Below, piece after piece: positions 1 through 9,725 of a stretch of DNA of 59,505 bases. The notes beneath the pieces are model-generated. The model was not told the DNA's origin, ran no database searches, and saw only the letters and a program-made list of their open reading frames with translations. Every line of letters starts with the position of its first letter. Position 1 is the stretch's first letter. The position numbers and the translations under genes are program-made. The DNA lies in NCBI RefSeq assembly GCF_001468285.1, contig NZ_LNSB01000034.1:1-59505 (forward strand), given 5' to 3'. This stretch comes from Sphingopyxis sp. HIX. Lineage in GTDB: Bacteria; Pseudomonadota; Alphaproteobacteria; Sphingomonadales; Sphingomonadaceae.

Positions 1-60
1 CGGCTACGCCGCAGGGAGGATTAGGAACGTCCGCTCCCCACCCCAGAGCCGCCACTACCC

Positions 61-1479
61 CTACCCCGCCGGCAACCTGAGCCGCACCAGCAGCCCGCCC
101 AGATCCTCGCTCTCTTCGAGCGCGATGCTGCCGCCGTAGATTTCGGCGACGTCGCGCACGATCGCGAGACCCAGCCCCGTGCCCGGCTTGCCGCTGTCGA
201 GCCGGACCCCGCGGTCGAAGATGCGCACGCGGTCGACCGGGGAGATGCCGGGGCCATCGTCCTCGACGAGGATTTCGGCCATGCCGCCGTCGCGCTGAAC
301 GGTGACGAAGACGCTGCCGCCGCCATATTTGGCGGCGTTTTCGAGCAGGTTGCCGATCAGTTCGTCGAGGTCCTGGCGCTCGACGCGCGCGACGACGCCC
401 TTGTCGCCCGATGCATCGAGCCGCGTTTCGGGATAGAGCAGCGCCACCGCGCGCGACACGCTGTCGACGCTGTCGCGGACGTTGGCGCGCGCCTGCGCCG
501 CGCCGCGCCGCCCGACCGCGCGCGCGCGGGCGAGGTGGTGGTCGACCTGGCGCTGCATCGTCGCCGCCTCGCGCCGCACCGTCTCGGCGAGTTCGGATGT
601 ATCGCTCGTCGCGCTGTTGACGAGCACGGTGAGCGGGGTCTTGAGCGCATGCGCGAGGTTGCCGGCGTGGAGGCGCGCTTCCTCGGCCTGCTTCTCGTTG
701 TGCGCGAGCAATGCGTTGAGTTCGTCGACCATCGGCTGCACCTCGAGCGGCAGCGGCGCGACGACGCGGCGGTGCTGGCCGCCGCGCATCGCGGCGATCG
801 CGCGGCGGATATGGCGGAGCGGCCACAAGCCGTAGAAGGTCTGGAGCGCCGCGAGCAGGATCAGCCCGAGCCCGAGCAGCGCGAGGCTGGGGATCAAGGT
901 CGCGCGCACCGCGCGGATCTGGAGGTCGAGCGCTTCGCGCGACTGGGCGATCTGGAAGCGCCAGTTGACCTTGCTGCCCGGCAGGATGACGTTGCGTTCG
1001 AGCACGCGCAGCTGCTCTTCGGGGAATTGCGCGCTGTCGTAGATGTGGAGCGCGTTGTCGACATGCGGGGTCGGCGCCTTCAGCGTGCGTTCCCACAGGG
1101 AGCGCGAGCGATAGGGCTCCTGGCTGCCGCCGCTGATCTGCCAATAGAGGCCGCTGTAAGGTTCGAGGAAGCGCTGGTCGCCGAGCGGGTCGATCAGCCG
1201 CACCTCGCCGTCGGGGCCGATTTCGGACGAGCGGATCATCGCGATCAGCACATATTCGAGGCTCGAATCGAAGTTGCGCGTGATCGCGCCGGTGAGCACG
1301 CGGTCGAGCGCGAAGCCGCCGCCGAGGAGCAGCACCGAGATCCAGATCGTCGCGATCGCGATCATGCGCCGCGCGAGCGAGCCGGTGATCCGGCTCGTCA
1401 GCGCCTGCGATTTGGCCGCCGGGTCCGGATCGACCGCGACCTTCGAGGCAAGATCTGCCTCGGCCATCCTAGGGTCCAT
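61..1479 (-). CDS. sensor histidine kinase (PhoQ-like)
   Basis: Membrane histidine kinase that should phosphorylate the response regulator encoded just upstream. Two hydrophobic segments (about residues 39-60 and 195-216) bracket a periplasmic sensor region of roughly 135 residues. A HAMP-like linker follows, then the phospho-acceptor box LAHALKTPL (His near residue 277), the N box NLLENAAKYGG, and the ATP-lid boxes VEDDGPGI and GTGLGLAI. At 472 aa it has the usual length for this class. The first ATG (1479) lies inside one arm of a 27-bp inverted repeat; an internal ATG at 1467 (starting MAEADLAS) may be the original start. The gene normally sits directly after its regulator, but here a 256-bp element separates the two. 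The signal sensed is unknown. Confidence 0.9.
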   Translation of the reverse strand: MDPRMAEADLASKVAVDPDPAAKSQALTSRITGSLARRMIAIATIWISVLLLGGGFALDRVLTGAITRNFDSSLEYVLIAMIRSSEIGPDGEVRLIDPLGDQRFLEPYSGLYWQISGGSQEPYRSRSLWERTLKAPTPHVDNALHIYDSAQFPEEQLRVLERNVILPGSKVNWRFQIAQSREALDLQIRAVRATLIPSLALLGLGLILLAALQTFYGLWPLRHIRRAIAAMRGGQHRRVVAPLPLEVQPMVDELNALLAHNEKQAEEARLHAGNLAHALKTPLTVLVNSATSDTSELAETVRREAATMQRQVDHHLARARAVGRRGAAQARANVRDSVDSVSRAVALLYPETRLDASGDKGVVARVERQDLDELIGNLLENAAKYGGGSVFVTVQRDGGMAEILVEDDGPGISPVDRVRIFDRGVRLDSGKPGTGLGLAIVRDVAEIYGGSIALEESEDLGGLLVRLRLPAG

Positions 1480-1731
1480 ACCCGGCTACAGCGCCGTCGA
1501 GGCGCCCAAATGGCGAACATATCGGGCCGAAAGACGCGCCAGGAAGGCTGGTTGCCTTTCCAAGCGGCTTTCGGCCCGAGATGGAAGCCGTTTGGGCGTC
1601 CCGAAGGGATTTGATCAAAATGGCCCATTGCTTCGTCGAGAAGTCTTGAAATATTGACATATTCCTGCGCCTTCTCTCCTCGCACTGGGCCATTTTGCTT
1701 CAAACCTCGACGGCGCTGTAGCCGGGTATGG
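1476..1731. mobile_element. 256-bp element with 27-bp perfect terminal inverted repeats (MITE-like)
   Basis: Positions 1476-1502 and 1705-1731 are exact reverse complements over 27 bp (starting CCATACCCGGCTACAGCGCC on the left). They bound 202 bp that contain further imperfect hairpins, for example 1616-1631 against 1684-1699. No convincing protein is encoded. The element fills the whole gap between the regulator stop codon (1736) and the kinase start, where these genes are usually adjacent. I could not identify a target-site duplication. A non-autonomous insertion is the simplest reading; a large regulatory or terminator structure between the two genes is the alternative. Confidence 0.6.
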
Positions 1732-1735
1732 CCCC

Positions 1736-2401
1736 TCAGCCCTGCGGGTCGTCGAGCTGGTAGCCGAGACCGCGGATGGTGGTGATGATGTCGGCGCCGA
1801 GCTTCTTGCGGATGCGCGTCACGAACACCTCGATCGTGTTCGAATCGCGGTCGAAATCCTGGTCGTAGATATGCTCGATCAGCTCGGTGCGCGACACGAC
1901 CTTGCCCTTGTGGTGGAGCAGGTAGGACAGCAATTTATACTCCTGCGCGGTCAGCTTGACCGGCTCGCCGTCGAGCGTGACGCGGCCCGAGCGCGTGTCG
2001 AGGCGCACCTTGCCCGCGATCAGCTCGCTCGACGCATTGCCCGCGGCGCGGCGGATCAGCGCGCGGAGGCGGGCGATCAGTTCCTCGGTCTGGAACGGCT
2101 TGGCGAGATAATCGTCGGCGCCGGCATCGAGCCCCGCCACCTTGTCGGACCAGCTGTCGCGCGCGGTGAGCACCAGCACGGGAAAATTGCGCTTTTCGCG
2201 GCGCCAGCGGTCGAGCACGGTGAGCCCGTCGATCTCGGGCAGGCCGAGGTCGAGGATCGCGGCGTCGTAATTTTCGGTCGAGCCGAGGAAATGCCCGTCC
2301 TCGCCGTCGGTTGCGAGATCGACGGCGTAACCCGCACCCTCCAGCGTCGCCTTGAGCTGCGGTCCCAGCGTGGGCTCGTCTTCGACAATCAAGATTCGCA
2401 T
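1736..2401 (-). CDS. OmpR/PhoP-family response regulator
   Basis: Two-component transcription regulator of 221 aa. The receiver domain starts MRILIVEDEPTLG, carries the phospho-acceptor Asp in AAILDLGLPEIDG (near residue 51) and the conserved Lys in DDYLAKPF (near 101). A C-terminal winged-helix DNA-binding domain follows (about residues 125-218), with the typical SNTIEVFVTRIRKKLG recognition region and ending RGLGYQL. Transcribed toward the histidine kinase gene and presumably its partner, although a 256-bp inverted-repeat element now lies between them. The PepSY protein gene lies about 90 bp upstream on the same strand, an arrangement often seen with PhoP/QseB-like systems. Confidence 0.92.
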   Translation of the reverse strand: MRILIVEDEPTLGPQLKATLEGAGYAVDLATDGEDGHFLGSTENYDAAILDLGLPEIDGLTVLDRWRREKRNFPVLVLTARDSWSDKVAGLDAGADDYLAKPFQTEELIARLRALIRRAAGNASSELIAGKVRLDTRSGRVTLDGEPVKLTAQEYKLLSYLLHHKGKVVSRTELIEHIYDQDFDRDSNTIEVFVTRIRKKLGADIITTIRGLGYQLDDPQG

Positions 2402-2491
2402 TCAGGCGCCTTTCCTAGCGCGAGCCGGGTCGGCCCGGTCGCTTTGTTCATCTGTACCACTCGGGCGAGTGATCGCAAATGTCGTAAGATC

Positions 2492-2800
2492 TCAGGGCTT
2501 GCGCCCGACGATGCGGCCCGAGCGTGCGTCGACATAGACGACGACGACCTGGCTGCCGTCCATGAACTTCAGCGTATAGATCATGCGCTGCGGATCGAAC
2601 TGCGCGCCGCCGAGGAAGGTCATGTCGCTGTACGGCGGGCGCGACTTGACGTCGGCGATCAGCTTGCCGAGCGGGACGACCTTGCCCTGCGCCGCGGCGT
2701 CGCGGAGATGATCCTGGTCGCGGTCGCCGCGCGCCTCGGCGGGCACGCCGGCGGCGATCAGCAGGGCCGAGGCCAGTGAGAGAGTGAGAATGCGGAACAT
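2492..2800 (-). CDS. small secreted PepSY-domain protein
   Basis: A 102-aa protein with an N-terminal signal peptide (hydrophobic LTLSLASALLIAAGVPAEA, likely cut after AEA). The mature part has the single PepSY pattern: residues around GKVVPLGKLIADVKSR form the helix, and YTLKFMDGSQVVVVYVDARSG the strand pair. PepSY proteins are small periplasmic or membrane-associated modulators, classically of peptidases or sensor kinases. Its position directly upstream of a two-component system on the same strand suggests it is co-transcribed and may affect sensing; that is inference from context. Confidence 0.75.
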   Translation of the reverse strand: MFRILTLSLASALLIAAGVPAEARGDRDQDHLRDAAAQGKVVPLGKLIADVKSRPPYSDMTFLGGAQFDPQRMIYTLKFMDGSQVVVVYVDARSGRIVGRKP

Positions 2801-2852
2801 GGCCGGATTCCTAATGCGAACGCATTGAATAGGCGATGAATGGTCCGGTCAT

Positions 2853-2877
2853 CCATGGTTAGGCTGGCCAACCATGG
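2853..2877. terminator. palindrome at the 3' end of tRNA-Val
   Basis: CCATGGTT (2853-2860) and AACCATGG (2870-2877) are perfect complements around a 9-base loop. The right arm overlaps the encoded CCA end of the tRNA. It could act as a 3'-processing or termination hairpin for the minus-strand tRNA transcript; no strong T-run follows. Confidence 0.35.
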
Positions 2878-2949
2878 TGGGCGCGACAGGGATTGAACCT
2901 GTGACCCCACCCGTGTGAAGGGTGTGCTCTACCGCTGAGCTACGCGCCC
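2875..2949 (-). tRNA. tRNA-Val (anticodon CAC)
   Basis: Reading the minus strand, a 7-bp acceptor stem GGGCGCG/CGCGCCC is followed by a D arm (GCTCAGCGGTAGAGC). The anticodon stem CACCC/GGGTG has a 7-base loop TTCACAC, giving anticodon CAC (reads GUG). A T arm CAGGTTCAATCCCTG and an encoded 3' ACCA complete the 75-nt cloverleaf. Confidence 0.93.
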
Positions 2950-3045
2950 GTCCCGGACTGGAGCGGCGGGCGCCGCGTCCGAAAGCCGGACGTCCATAGC
3001 CGCTGCGGCGGCGATTGCAACGCCGATTTTGCCGATCGCAGCCCA

Positions 3046-3080
3046 TAAACAAATCGGGCCGCAGCTTGCGCCGCGACCCG
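3046..3080 (-). terminator. rho-independent terminator downstream of the HU gene
   Basis: On the minus strand, CGGGTCGCGGC and GCTGCGGCCCG (3055-3080) form a GC-rich stem with a GCAA loop, followed by ATTTGTTT. It lies about 30 bp past the HU stop codon and fits an intrinsic terminator. Confidence 0.65.
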
Positions 3081-3111
3081 AGATGTTTTTCACCAAAAGG
3101 TGCCGGCCAAC

Positions 3112-3384
3112 TTAGTTGACGGCGTCCTTGAGGGCCTTGCCGGCCTTGAACTTCGGCTGGTTCGACGCCGCGATGGTCATCGTTTCGCCGGTGCGCGGGT
3201 TGCGGCCGGTCGAGGCCTTGCGCTTGCTGACGGCGAAGGTGCCGAAGCCGACGAGACGGACTTCGCCGCCCTTCTTAAGCGAATCCGTGATCGCTACGAA
3301 AACAGCTTCCACTGCCTTGCTCGCGTCACCCTTGTTCAGGCCGCTCGAGTCAGCAACTGCGGCGATCAGGTCTTGTTTGTTCAT
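3112..3384 (-). CDS. hup: DNA-binding protein HU
   Basis: Histone-like nucleoid protein of 90 aa, full length for the HU/IHF family. The N-terminus MNKQDLIAAVADSSGL forms the dimerisation helices. GFGTFAVSKRKASTGRNPRTG is the classic HU signature leading into the DNA-embracing beta arm, and PKFKAGKALKDAVN closes the protein. Transcribed in the same direction as lon but with its own terminator downstream and a probable promoter near 3445-3473. HU next to lon is a common arrangement in proteobacteria. Confidence 0.96.
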   Translation of the reverse strand: MNKQDLIAAVADSSGLNKGDASKAVEAVFVAITDSLKKGGEVRLVGFGTFAVSKRKASTGRNPRTGETMTIAASNQPKFKAGKALKDAVN

Positions 3385-3444
3385 GCCTAAGGAACCCCTG
3401 CTTTTTGTTGAATGAATGATTCATGGCCGTTGCCATGGGGCGCC

Positions 3445-3473
3445 ACTAACGACCTTTGCCCCCCGCTTGTCAA
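3445..3473 (-). promoter_or_regulatory. probable sigma-70 promoter of the HU gene
   Basis: On the minus strand a perfect -35 hexamer TTGACA (3473-3468) is followed after 17 bp by GTTAGT (3450-3445), a weak -10. It sits about 60-90 bp upstream of the HU start codon. Confidence 0.45.
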
Positions 3474-3542
3474 AGCAAAAAAGGGGCAAAAACCGATGAA
3501 AATGACGTTTTTGCGACGAAAAACAGCTTGGCTGAACCGCGG

Positions 3543-5942
<2,400 letters not shown>

Positions 5943-6074
5943 GGCTCCTGGAGCGGCGCCCGCAGTCGGCGCGCCGTCCTTCTTATAGGCGTGTCTCCGC
6001 TAATATGGCGTAACTTGCGCCGCATTCAATGTCGCTGCGGTGAACGGGAAGGCAATGGTGCAATCCCTATATCA

Positions 6075-6152
6075 CGTCATCCCGGCGAAGGCCGGGATCT
6101 CGACCTCTCGATACAACGCACCGGCGAGATCCCGGCCTTCGCCGGGATGACG
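6075..6152. repeat. REP-like palindromic repeat (28-bp perfect arms)
   Basis: Arms 6075-6102 and 6125-6152 are exact reverse complements (CGTCATCCCGGCGAAGGCCG...). They are separated by 22 bp, in the gap between ybaB and lon. The ATCCCGGC-GAAGGCCGGGAT motif is of the kind dispersed widely in sphingomonad and other proteobacterial genomes. Transcribed, it would form a very strong hairpin and may also terminate the ybaB transcript. Confidence 0.8.
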
Positions 6153-6164
6153 ATAAAAGAGAGT

Positions 6165-6500
6165 TCAGAAGGGCAGCTTGAACCCCGGCGGCAGCGGCAG
6201 GCCGCTGGTCATCTTGCCCATTTCCTCGTTGCTCGCGGCATCGGCCTTTTCGCGTGCGTCGTTGAACGCCGCGGCGAGCAGATCCTCGAGCATCTGCTTG
6301 TCGGAGGGGACCATCAGGCTGTCGTCGATGGCGATCGCCTTGATCCGGCCCTTCGCGGTCGCGGTGATGCGGACGAGCCCGCCGCCCGACACGCCTTCGA
6401 CCTCGACGCTGTCGAGCTTCGCCTGCGCCTCCTGCATCTGGGCCTGGACGGTGGCGGCGGCTTCCTGCGCCGCCTTCATCATTTCTTCGATCGATTTCAT
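6165..6500 (-). CDS. ybaB: nucleoid-associated protein YbaB/EbfC
   Basis: A 111-aa DNA-binding protein of the YbaB/EbfC family, which dimerises into a tweezer-like fold. The start (KSIEEMMKAAQEAAATVQAQM) is the long N-terminal helix. Conserved features follow: VEGVSGGGLVRITATAKG, the DDSLMVPSDKQMLEDLLAAAFNDA core and a Pro/Gly-rich tail ending PPGFKLPF. Its start overlaps the dnaX stop (TGATG region at 6497-6500), the conserved dnaX-ybaB pairing of bacteria, so translation is probably coupled. Confidence 0.95.
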   Translation of the reverse strand: MKSIEEMMKAAQEAAATVQAQMQEAQAKLDSVEVEGVSGGGLVRITATAKGRIKAIAIDDSLMVPSDKQMLEDLLAAAFNDAREKADAASNEEMGKMTSGLPLPPGFKLPF

Positions 6501-8200
6501 GGGTTCGACCTATGGCGATTGTCGTCGTCCTCGACAAGCCTCGCGTCGGGAAAAGCCGCGAAAGCGGCTTTCACCACCGGCAGTTCGCGGATGCGCTGGT
6601 CGTTGTCGGCCAGGCTGGCATTGCGGATCTGGCCGAGGCTCGGCCGCCCCTCGCCCGCGGCGCTGCGGACTTGCCAGCGGCTGCCGGTGGCACTCAGCAG
6701 TGCCTCGCCGAGGTCGCGCGCGAAGCCGTCGGCGAGCGCGGGCGCCGCGGCGAACTCGATGATCCCGGGTTCGAGCGTGAGGATTCGCAAATGATCGTAA
6801 ACGTCGACCGCAAGCCGATGATTTCCGGTGCTTTCGAGCAGCTGGTGGATTTGCGCCACGGTCAGCGCCGATGCGGGCACCTCGGTTTCCATCGTCACAG
6901 GCTCGGGCGCAGTGGCGGTCGCATTCTGCGCCGGCGAGGCGGGCGCGGGCAGCGGCGCGGTCGGGAAATGGCCGGTTTCGAGCAATTTCGCGAGCTCGCC
7001 CGGATCGGGCATCGCCGCGGCGTAGATCACGCGGAGCAGCAGCATTTCGAGATGCTCGAGCGGATTGTTCGCGCGCAGCACCTCGTCATGCCCCTTGAGC
7101 AGCAATTGCCAGAGGCGGTTGAGCGGCGCGAAACCGAGCTTCTGCGCCCAGTCGACGATGCGTTCGCGGTCGGCTTGCGCCAGCGCGGGATCCTCGTGGC
7201 GCGAGACCTTCGCCAGCGTGATCGCATGCGTCAGGTCCATCAGCCCGCGCACCATCGCGACGGGCTCGATGCCCAGCGCATATTGCCCGCGCGCGAGGTC
7301 GATCGCGCCGCCCGCGTCGCCCTCGAGGATCGTCGCCATCAGGTTGGCGATCGACGAGCGGTCCGAGAGGCCGAGCATCACGCGCACCTGGTCGGCGCTG
7401 ACCTTGCCGCCGCCGTCGAGATCGGCGTGCGCGATCGCCTGGTCGAGGATCGACAGCCCGTCGCGCACCGACCCCTCGGCGGCGTTGGCGATCAGCCAGA
7501 TCGCGGGAGCCTCTGCCTCGACGCCTTCCTTTTGCAGGATCGAGCTGAAATGCGCGAAGAGCATGTCGGGGGTGATGCGGCGGAGGTCGAAGCGCTGGCA
7601 GCGCGACAGCACCGTCACAGGGACCTTGTTCACTTCGGTGGTCGCGAACAGGAATTTGACGTGCGGCGGTGGTTCTTCGAGCGTCTTCAACAGCGCATTG
7701 AACGCGTTGCGCGACAACATATGGACTTCGTCGATGATGTAGATTTTATAGCGCGCCGATACCGCGGCGTAGCGCACCGCCTCGATGATCTCGCGCACGT
7801 CGTCGACGCCGGTGTTCGACGCGGCGTCCATCTCGATCACGTCGATATGGCGCCCCTCGGTGATCGCGCGGCACGGCTCGCAAATGCCGCACGGATCGAT
7901 CGTCGGCCCGCCCTGCCCGTCGGGCCCGATGCAGTTGAGTGCTTTCGCTATAAGGCGCGCGGTCGACGTCTTGCCGACCCCGCGCACCCCGGTCATCAGG
8001 AACGCATGCGCCAGCCGGTCGCGCGCGATGGCATTGCCCAGCGTCTTGACCATCGCATCCTGCCCGATCAGTTCGGCGAAGGTCTGCGGGCGATATTTGC
8101 GCGCGAGGACGCGGTAGGGCCCGGAGGAAGCCGAAGGCGCGGGCGTCTCCGGCAGGTCCATGCCCAGCATCGTCGGTTCGTCGTCGGCGGAATCGCTCAT
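6497..8200 (-). CDS. dnaX: DNA polymerase III subunit gamma/tau
   Basis: Clamp-loader ATPase subunit of the replicative polymerase, 567 aa. It begins with a short leader, then YRVLARKYRPQTFAELIGQD. Walker A is GVRGVGKTSTAR and the zinc-binding module has four Cys (LNCIGP...PCGICEPC). The DEVHMLS box and the SRC motif (VLSRCQRFDLRR) follow, then clamp-loader lid and collar domains and a tau-like C-terminal region. Overlaps ybaB by 4 bp. I did not look for or claim programmed frameshifting. Confidence 0.96.
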   Translation of the reverse strand: MSDSADDEPTMLGMDLPETPAPSASSGPYRVLARKYRPQTFAELIGQDAMVKTLGNAIARDRLAHAFLMTGVRGVGKTSTARLIAKALNCIGPDGQGGPTIDPCGICEPCRAITEGRHIDVIEMDAASNTGVDDVREIIEAVRYAAVSARYKIYIIDEVHMLSRNAFNALLKTLEEPPPHVKFLFATTEVNKVPVTVLSRCQRFDLRRITPDMLFAHFSSILQKEGVEAEAPAIWLIANAAEGSVRDGLSILDQAIAHADLDGGGKVSADQVRVMLGLSDRSSIANLMATILEGDAGGAIDLARGQYALGIEPVAMVRGLMDLTHAITLAKVSRHEDPALAQADRERIVDWAQKLGFAPLNRLWQLLLKGHDEVLRANNPLEHLEMLLLRVIYAAAMPDPGELAKLLETGHFPTAPLPAPASPAQNATATAPEPVTMETEVPASALTVAQIHQLLESTGNHRLAVDVYDHLRILTLEPGIIEFAAAPALADGFARDLGEALLSATGSRWQVRSAAGEGRPSLGQIRNASLADNDQRIRELPVVKAAFAAFPDARLVEDDDNRHRSNP

Positions 8201-8265
8201 AGGCTTGTCTTAGGGGGCGGCAGCACGCTTGTCGAAGGGGAATGCGGACGCCGCGATCCCATATC

Positions 8266-8342
8266 CGTCACCCCGGACTTGATCCGGGGTCCCGCTCGGC
8301 ACCACCCGAAAAGCGGGACCCCGGATCAAGTCCGGGGTGACG
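8266..8342. repeat. palindromic repeat (31-bp perfect arms)
   Basis: Arms 8266-8296 and 8312-8342 are exact reverse complements (CGTCACCCCGGACTTGATCC...) around a 15-base loop, between the SRP RNA and dnaX. The GTCACCCCGGACTTGATCCGGGGT motif is a second dispersed palindrome family, distinct in sequence from the one upstream of lon. Confidence 0.8.
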
Positions 8343-8367
8343 AGGCTTTATCGGCGATGGCGTGAGG

Positions 8368-8460
8368 GTGGGAGCCGGAACGACCCGCGGCGAATTCGTT
8401 GCGGCTGCTTCCTTCCGGACCTGACCGGGTTGGCGAAGACCACGTCCGCCCGACTCCCGC
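8368..8460 (-). ncRNA. ffs: signal recognition particle 4.5S RNA
   Basis: On the minus strand the SRP RNA hallmark GTCAGGTCCGGAAGGAAGC (the Ffh-binding tetraloop and symmetric/asymmetric internal loops) is present around 8402-8430. The two ends, GGGAGTCGG and CCGGCTCCC, pair to close the rod. The length of about 90 nt fits the small bacterial 4.5S type. Proximity to dnaX is a common arrangement. End coordinates are estimated from the pairing. Confidence 0.9.
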
Positions 8461-8499
8461 GGCGCATATGGCGGCGGGTGCAGCGAAAATCAAGCGCCG

Positions 8500-9390
8500 C
8501 TATCGGCGCAGTGTCGGCACCTTGGGCAGATCCTCGGCGATCGCGCGCGTCACCTCGGCGATGATCGCGTTGGCGGCGGCCCCCTCGACCTTCGGCCGGT
8601 CGAGATAGACGGCGACGATATATTTGCCGCCGTCGGGCAGTTCGACGAAGGCGACGTCGTTATAGGCATTGCCGCAGCTGCCGGTCTTGTCGCCCGCGAC
8701 CCAGCCCGCGGGCAGGCCCGCACGAATCCGGCCCAGCCCCGTCTGGCTGTCGACCATCCACTGGCGCAGCGACTGGCGGTGCGCCGGGTCGAGGTAATCG
8801 CCATAGACGATCTTCGCCGCGCTCTTCGCCATGGCCTGCGGCGTGGTGGTATCGCGCGGATCGCCGACGGCATTTTCGTTGAGGATCGTCTCGAAACGGT
8901 CGAGCCGGGTCACCTCGTCGCCCATTTCGCGCATGCGGCGGGTGAAGGCCTCGGGGCCGCCGGTCGCCTTGAGGATCAGGTTCGCGGCGGCATTGTCGCT
9001 GACCTTGACGATCTGCTCGGCGGCGAAGCCGAGGCGCAGTTCGCCCGCCGCGAGATTGGCCTCGGTATAGGGCGAGTGGAAGACGATATCGGCCTTGGTA
9101 AAGGGCAGCGGGGTGCGCAGCGACGGGCCGCCCTTCGTGGCGCCGCGGAGAACCTGACCCGCGAGCAGCAATTTGAAGGTCGAGCACATCGCGAAGCGGT
9201 CGTTGTCGTTGCTGCCGAGGATCAGCCGCCCCTTTTGGTCGACCACCGCAAAGCCGAGCCGGCCACCGGCGCGCTCCTCGATATCGCGCAGGCCGTCGCT
9301 GAAGGTGAAGGTGTCGCCGCCGGGTTCGGGCGGGACCGACGAGCAGGAGGCGAGCAGCAGTGCGGTGGCGGCCGCGAGAAGCTTCTTCAT
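8500..9390 (-). CDS. class A beta-lactamase, lipoprotein, with carbapenemase-type Cys69/Cys238 pair
   Basis: Serine beta-lactamase of 296 aa. Starting at the ATG at 9390 gives a signal peptide ending in the lipobox LLASC, so it is probably a lipid-anchored periplasmic enzyme. Own residue numbers nearly match Ambler numbers: catalytic Ser70 and Lys73 in MCSTFK, the SDN motif at 131-133, the general-base Glu in RFETILNEN (167), and KTG at 235-237. A Cys precedes Ser70 and another follows KTGS (KTGSCG). This pair forms a disulfide in the KPC/NMC-A/SME/GES carbapenemases. Residue 105 is His. The start overlaps the ferredoxin stop (ATGA). Activity against carbapenems is inferred only from these residues. 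Confidence 0.92.
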   Translation of the reverse strand: MKKLLAAATALLLASCSSVPPEPGGDTFTFSDGLRDIEERAGGRLGFAVVDQKGRLILGSNDNDRFAMCSTFKLLLAGQVLRGATKGGPSLRTPLPFTKADIVFHSPYTEANLAAGELRLGFAAEQIVKVSDNAAANLILKATGGPEAFTRRMREMGDEVTRLDRFETILNENAVGDPRDTTTPQAMAKSAAKIVYGDYLDPAHRQSLRQWMVDSQTGLGRIRAGLPAGWVAGDKTGSCGNAYNDVAFVELPDGGKYIVAVYLDRPKVEGAAANAIIAEVTRAIAEDLPKVPTLRR

Positions 9391-9725
9391 CAGCGCGGCC
9401 CCTGCATGTTGCGGCTTTCGGCAGGGATGTGGACGGTCAGGCCGTCGAGGTTGGGGGTGAGGACGATCTGGCACGACAGGCGGCTGGTGCGGCGCGCGCC
9501 CGCGGCGAGGTCGAGCATGTCCTCCTCCATCTCGCTCGCCTCGGGGAGGCGGTCGAAATCCTGCTTGTCGACGATGACGTGGCAGGTCGAGCAGGCCATC
9601 TGCCCCTCGCACGTCCCTTCGAGCGGCATCAGATTTGCCTGCGCGACGTCGAGCAGGATGCTGCCAGGCTCAGCCTCGGCCTCGGTGCGTCCCTTGCCGT
9701 CGGCGTGGATGAAGGTGACGCGCAT
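9390..9725 (-). CDS. 2Fe-2S ferredoxin
   Basis: A 111-aa adrenodoxin-type ferredoxin. Cluster ligands are three Cys in GTCEGQMACSTCHV (pattern C-x5-C-x2-C) and a fourth in SRLSCQIVLTP. The acidic stretch SEMEEDMLDLAAG corresponds to the partner-binding helix. Start and stop overlap the neighbouring genes: the desulfurase stop overlaps this ATG (TGATG) and its own stop overlaps the beta-lactamase ATG. Next to a cysteine desulfurase it probably serves electron transfer in Fe-S metabolism or to an unidentified oxidoreductase. Confidence 0.92.
   Translation of the reverse strand: MRVTFIHADGKGRTEAEAEPGSILLDVAQANLMPLEGTCEGQMACSTCHVIVDKQDFDRLPEASEMEEDMLDLAAGARRTSRLSCQIVLTPNLDGLTVHIPAESRNMQGPR

Noticed and set aside
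26..48. Short similarity between 26-48 and 58052-58074 (AACGTCCGCTCC[CT]CACCCC).
   Set aside because: Noted as a possible dispersed intergenic repeat, but only about 20 bp with two copies and no visible structure; too little to call a feature.
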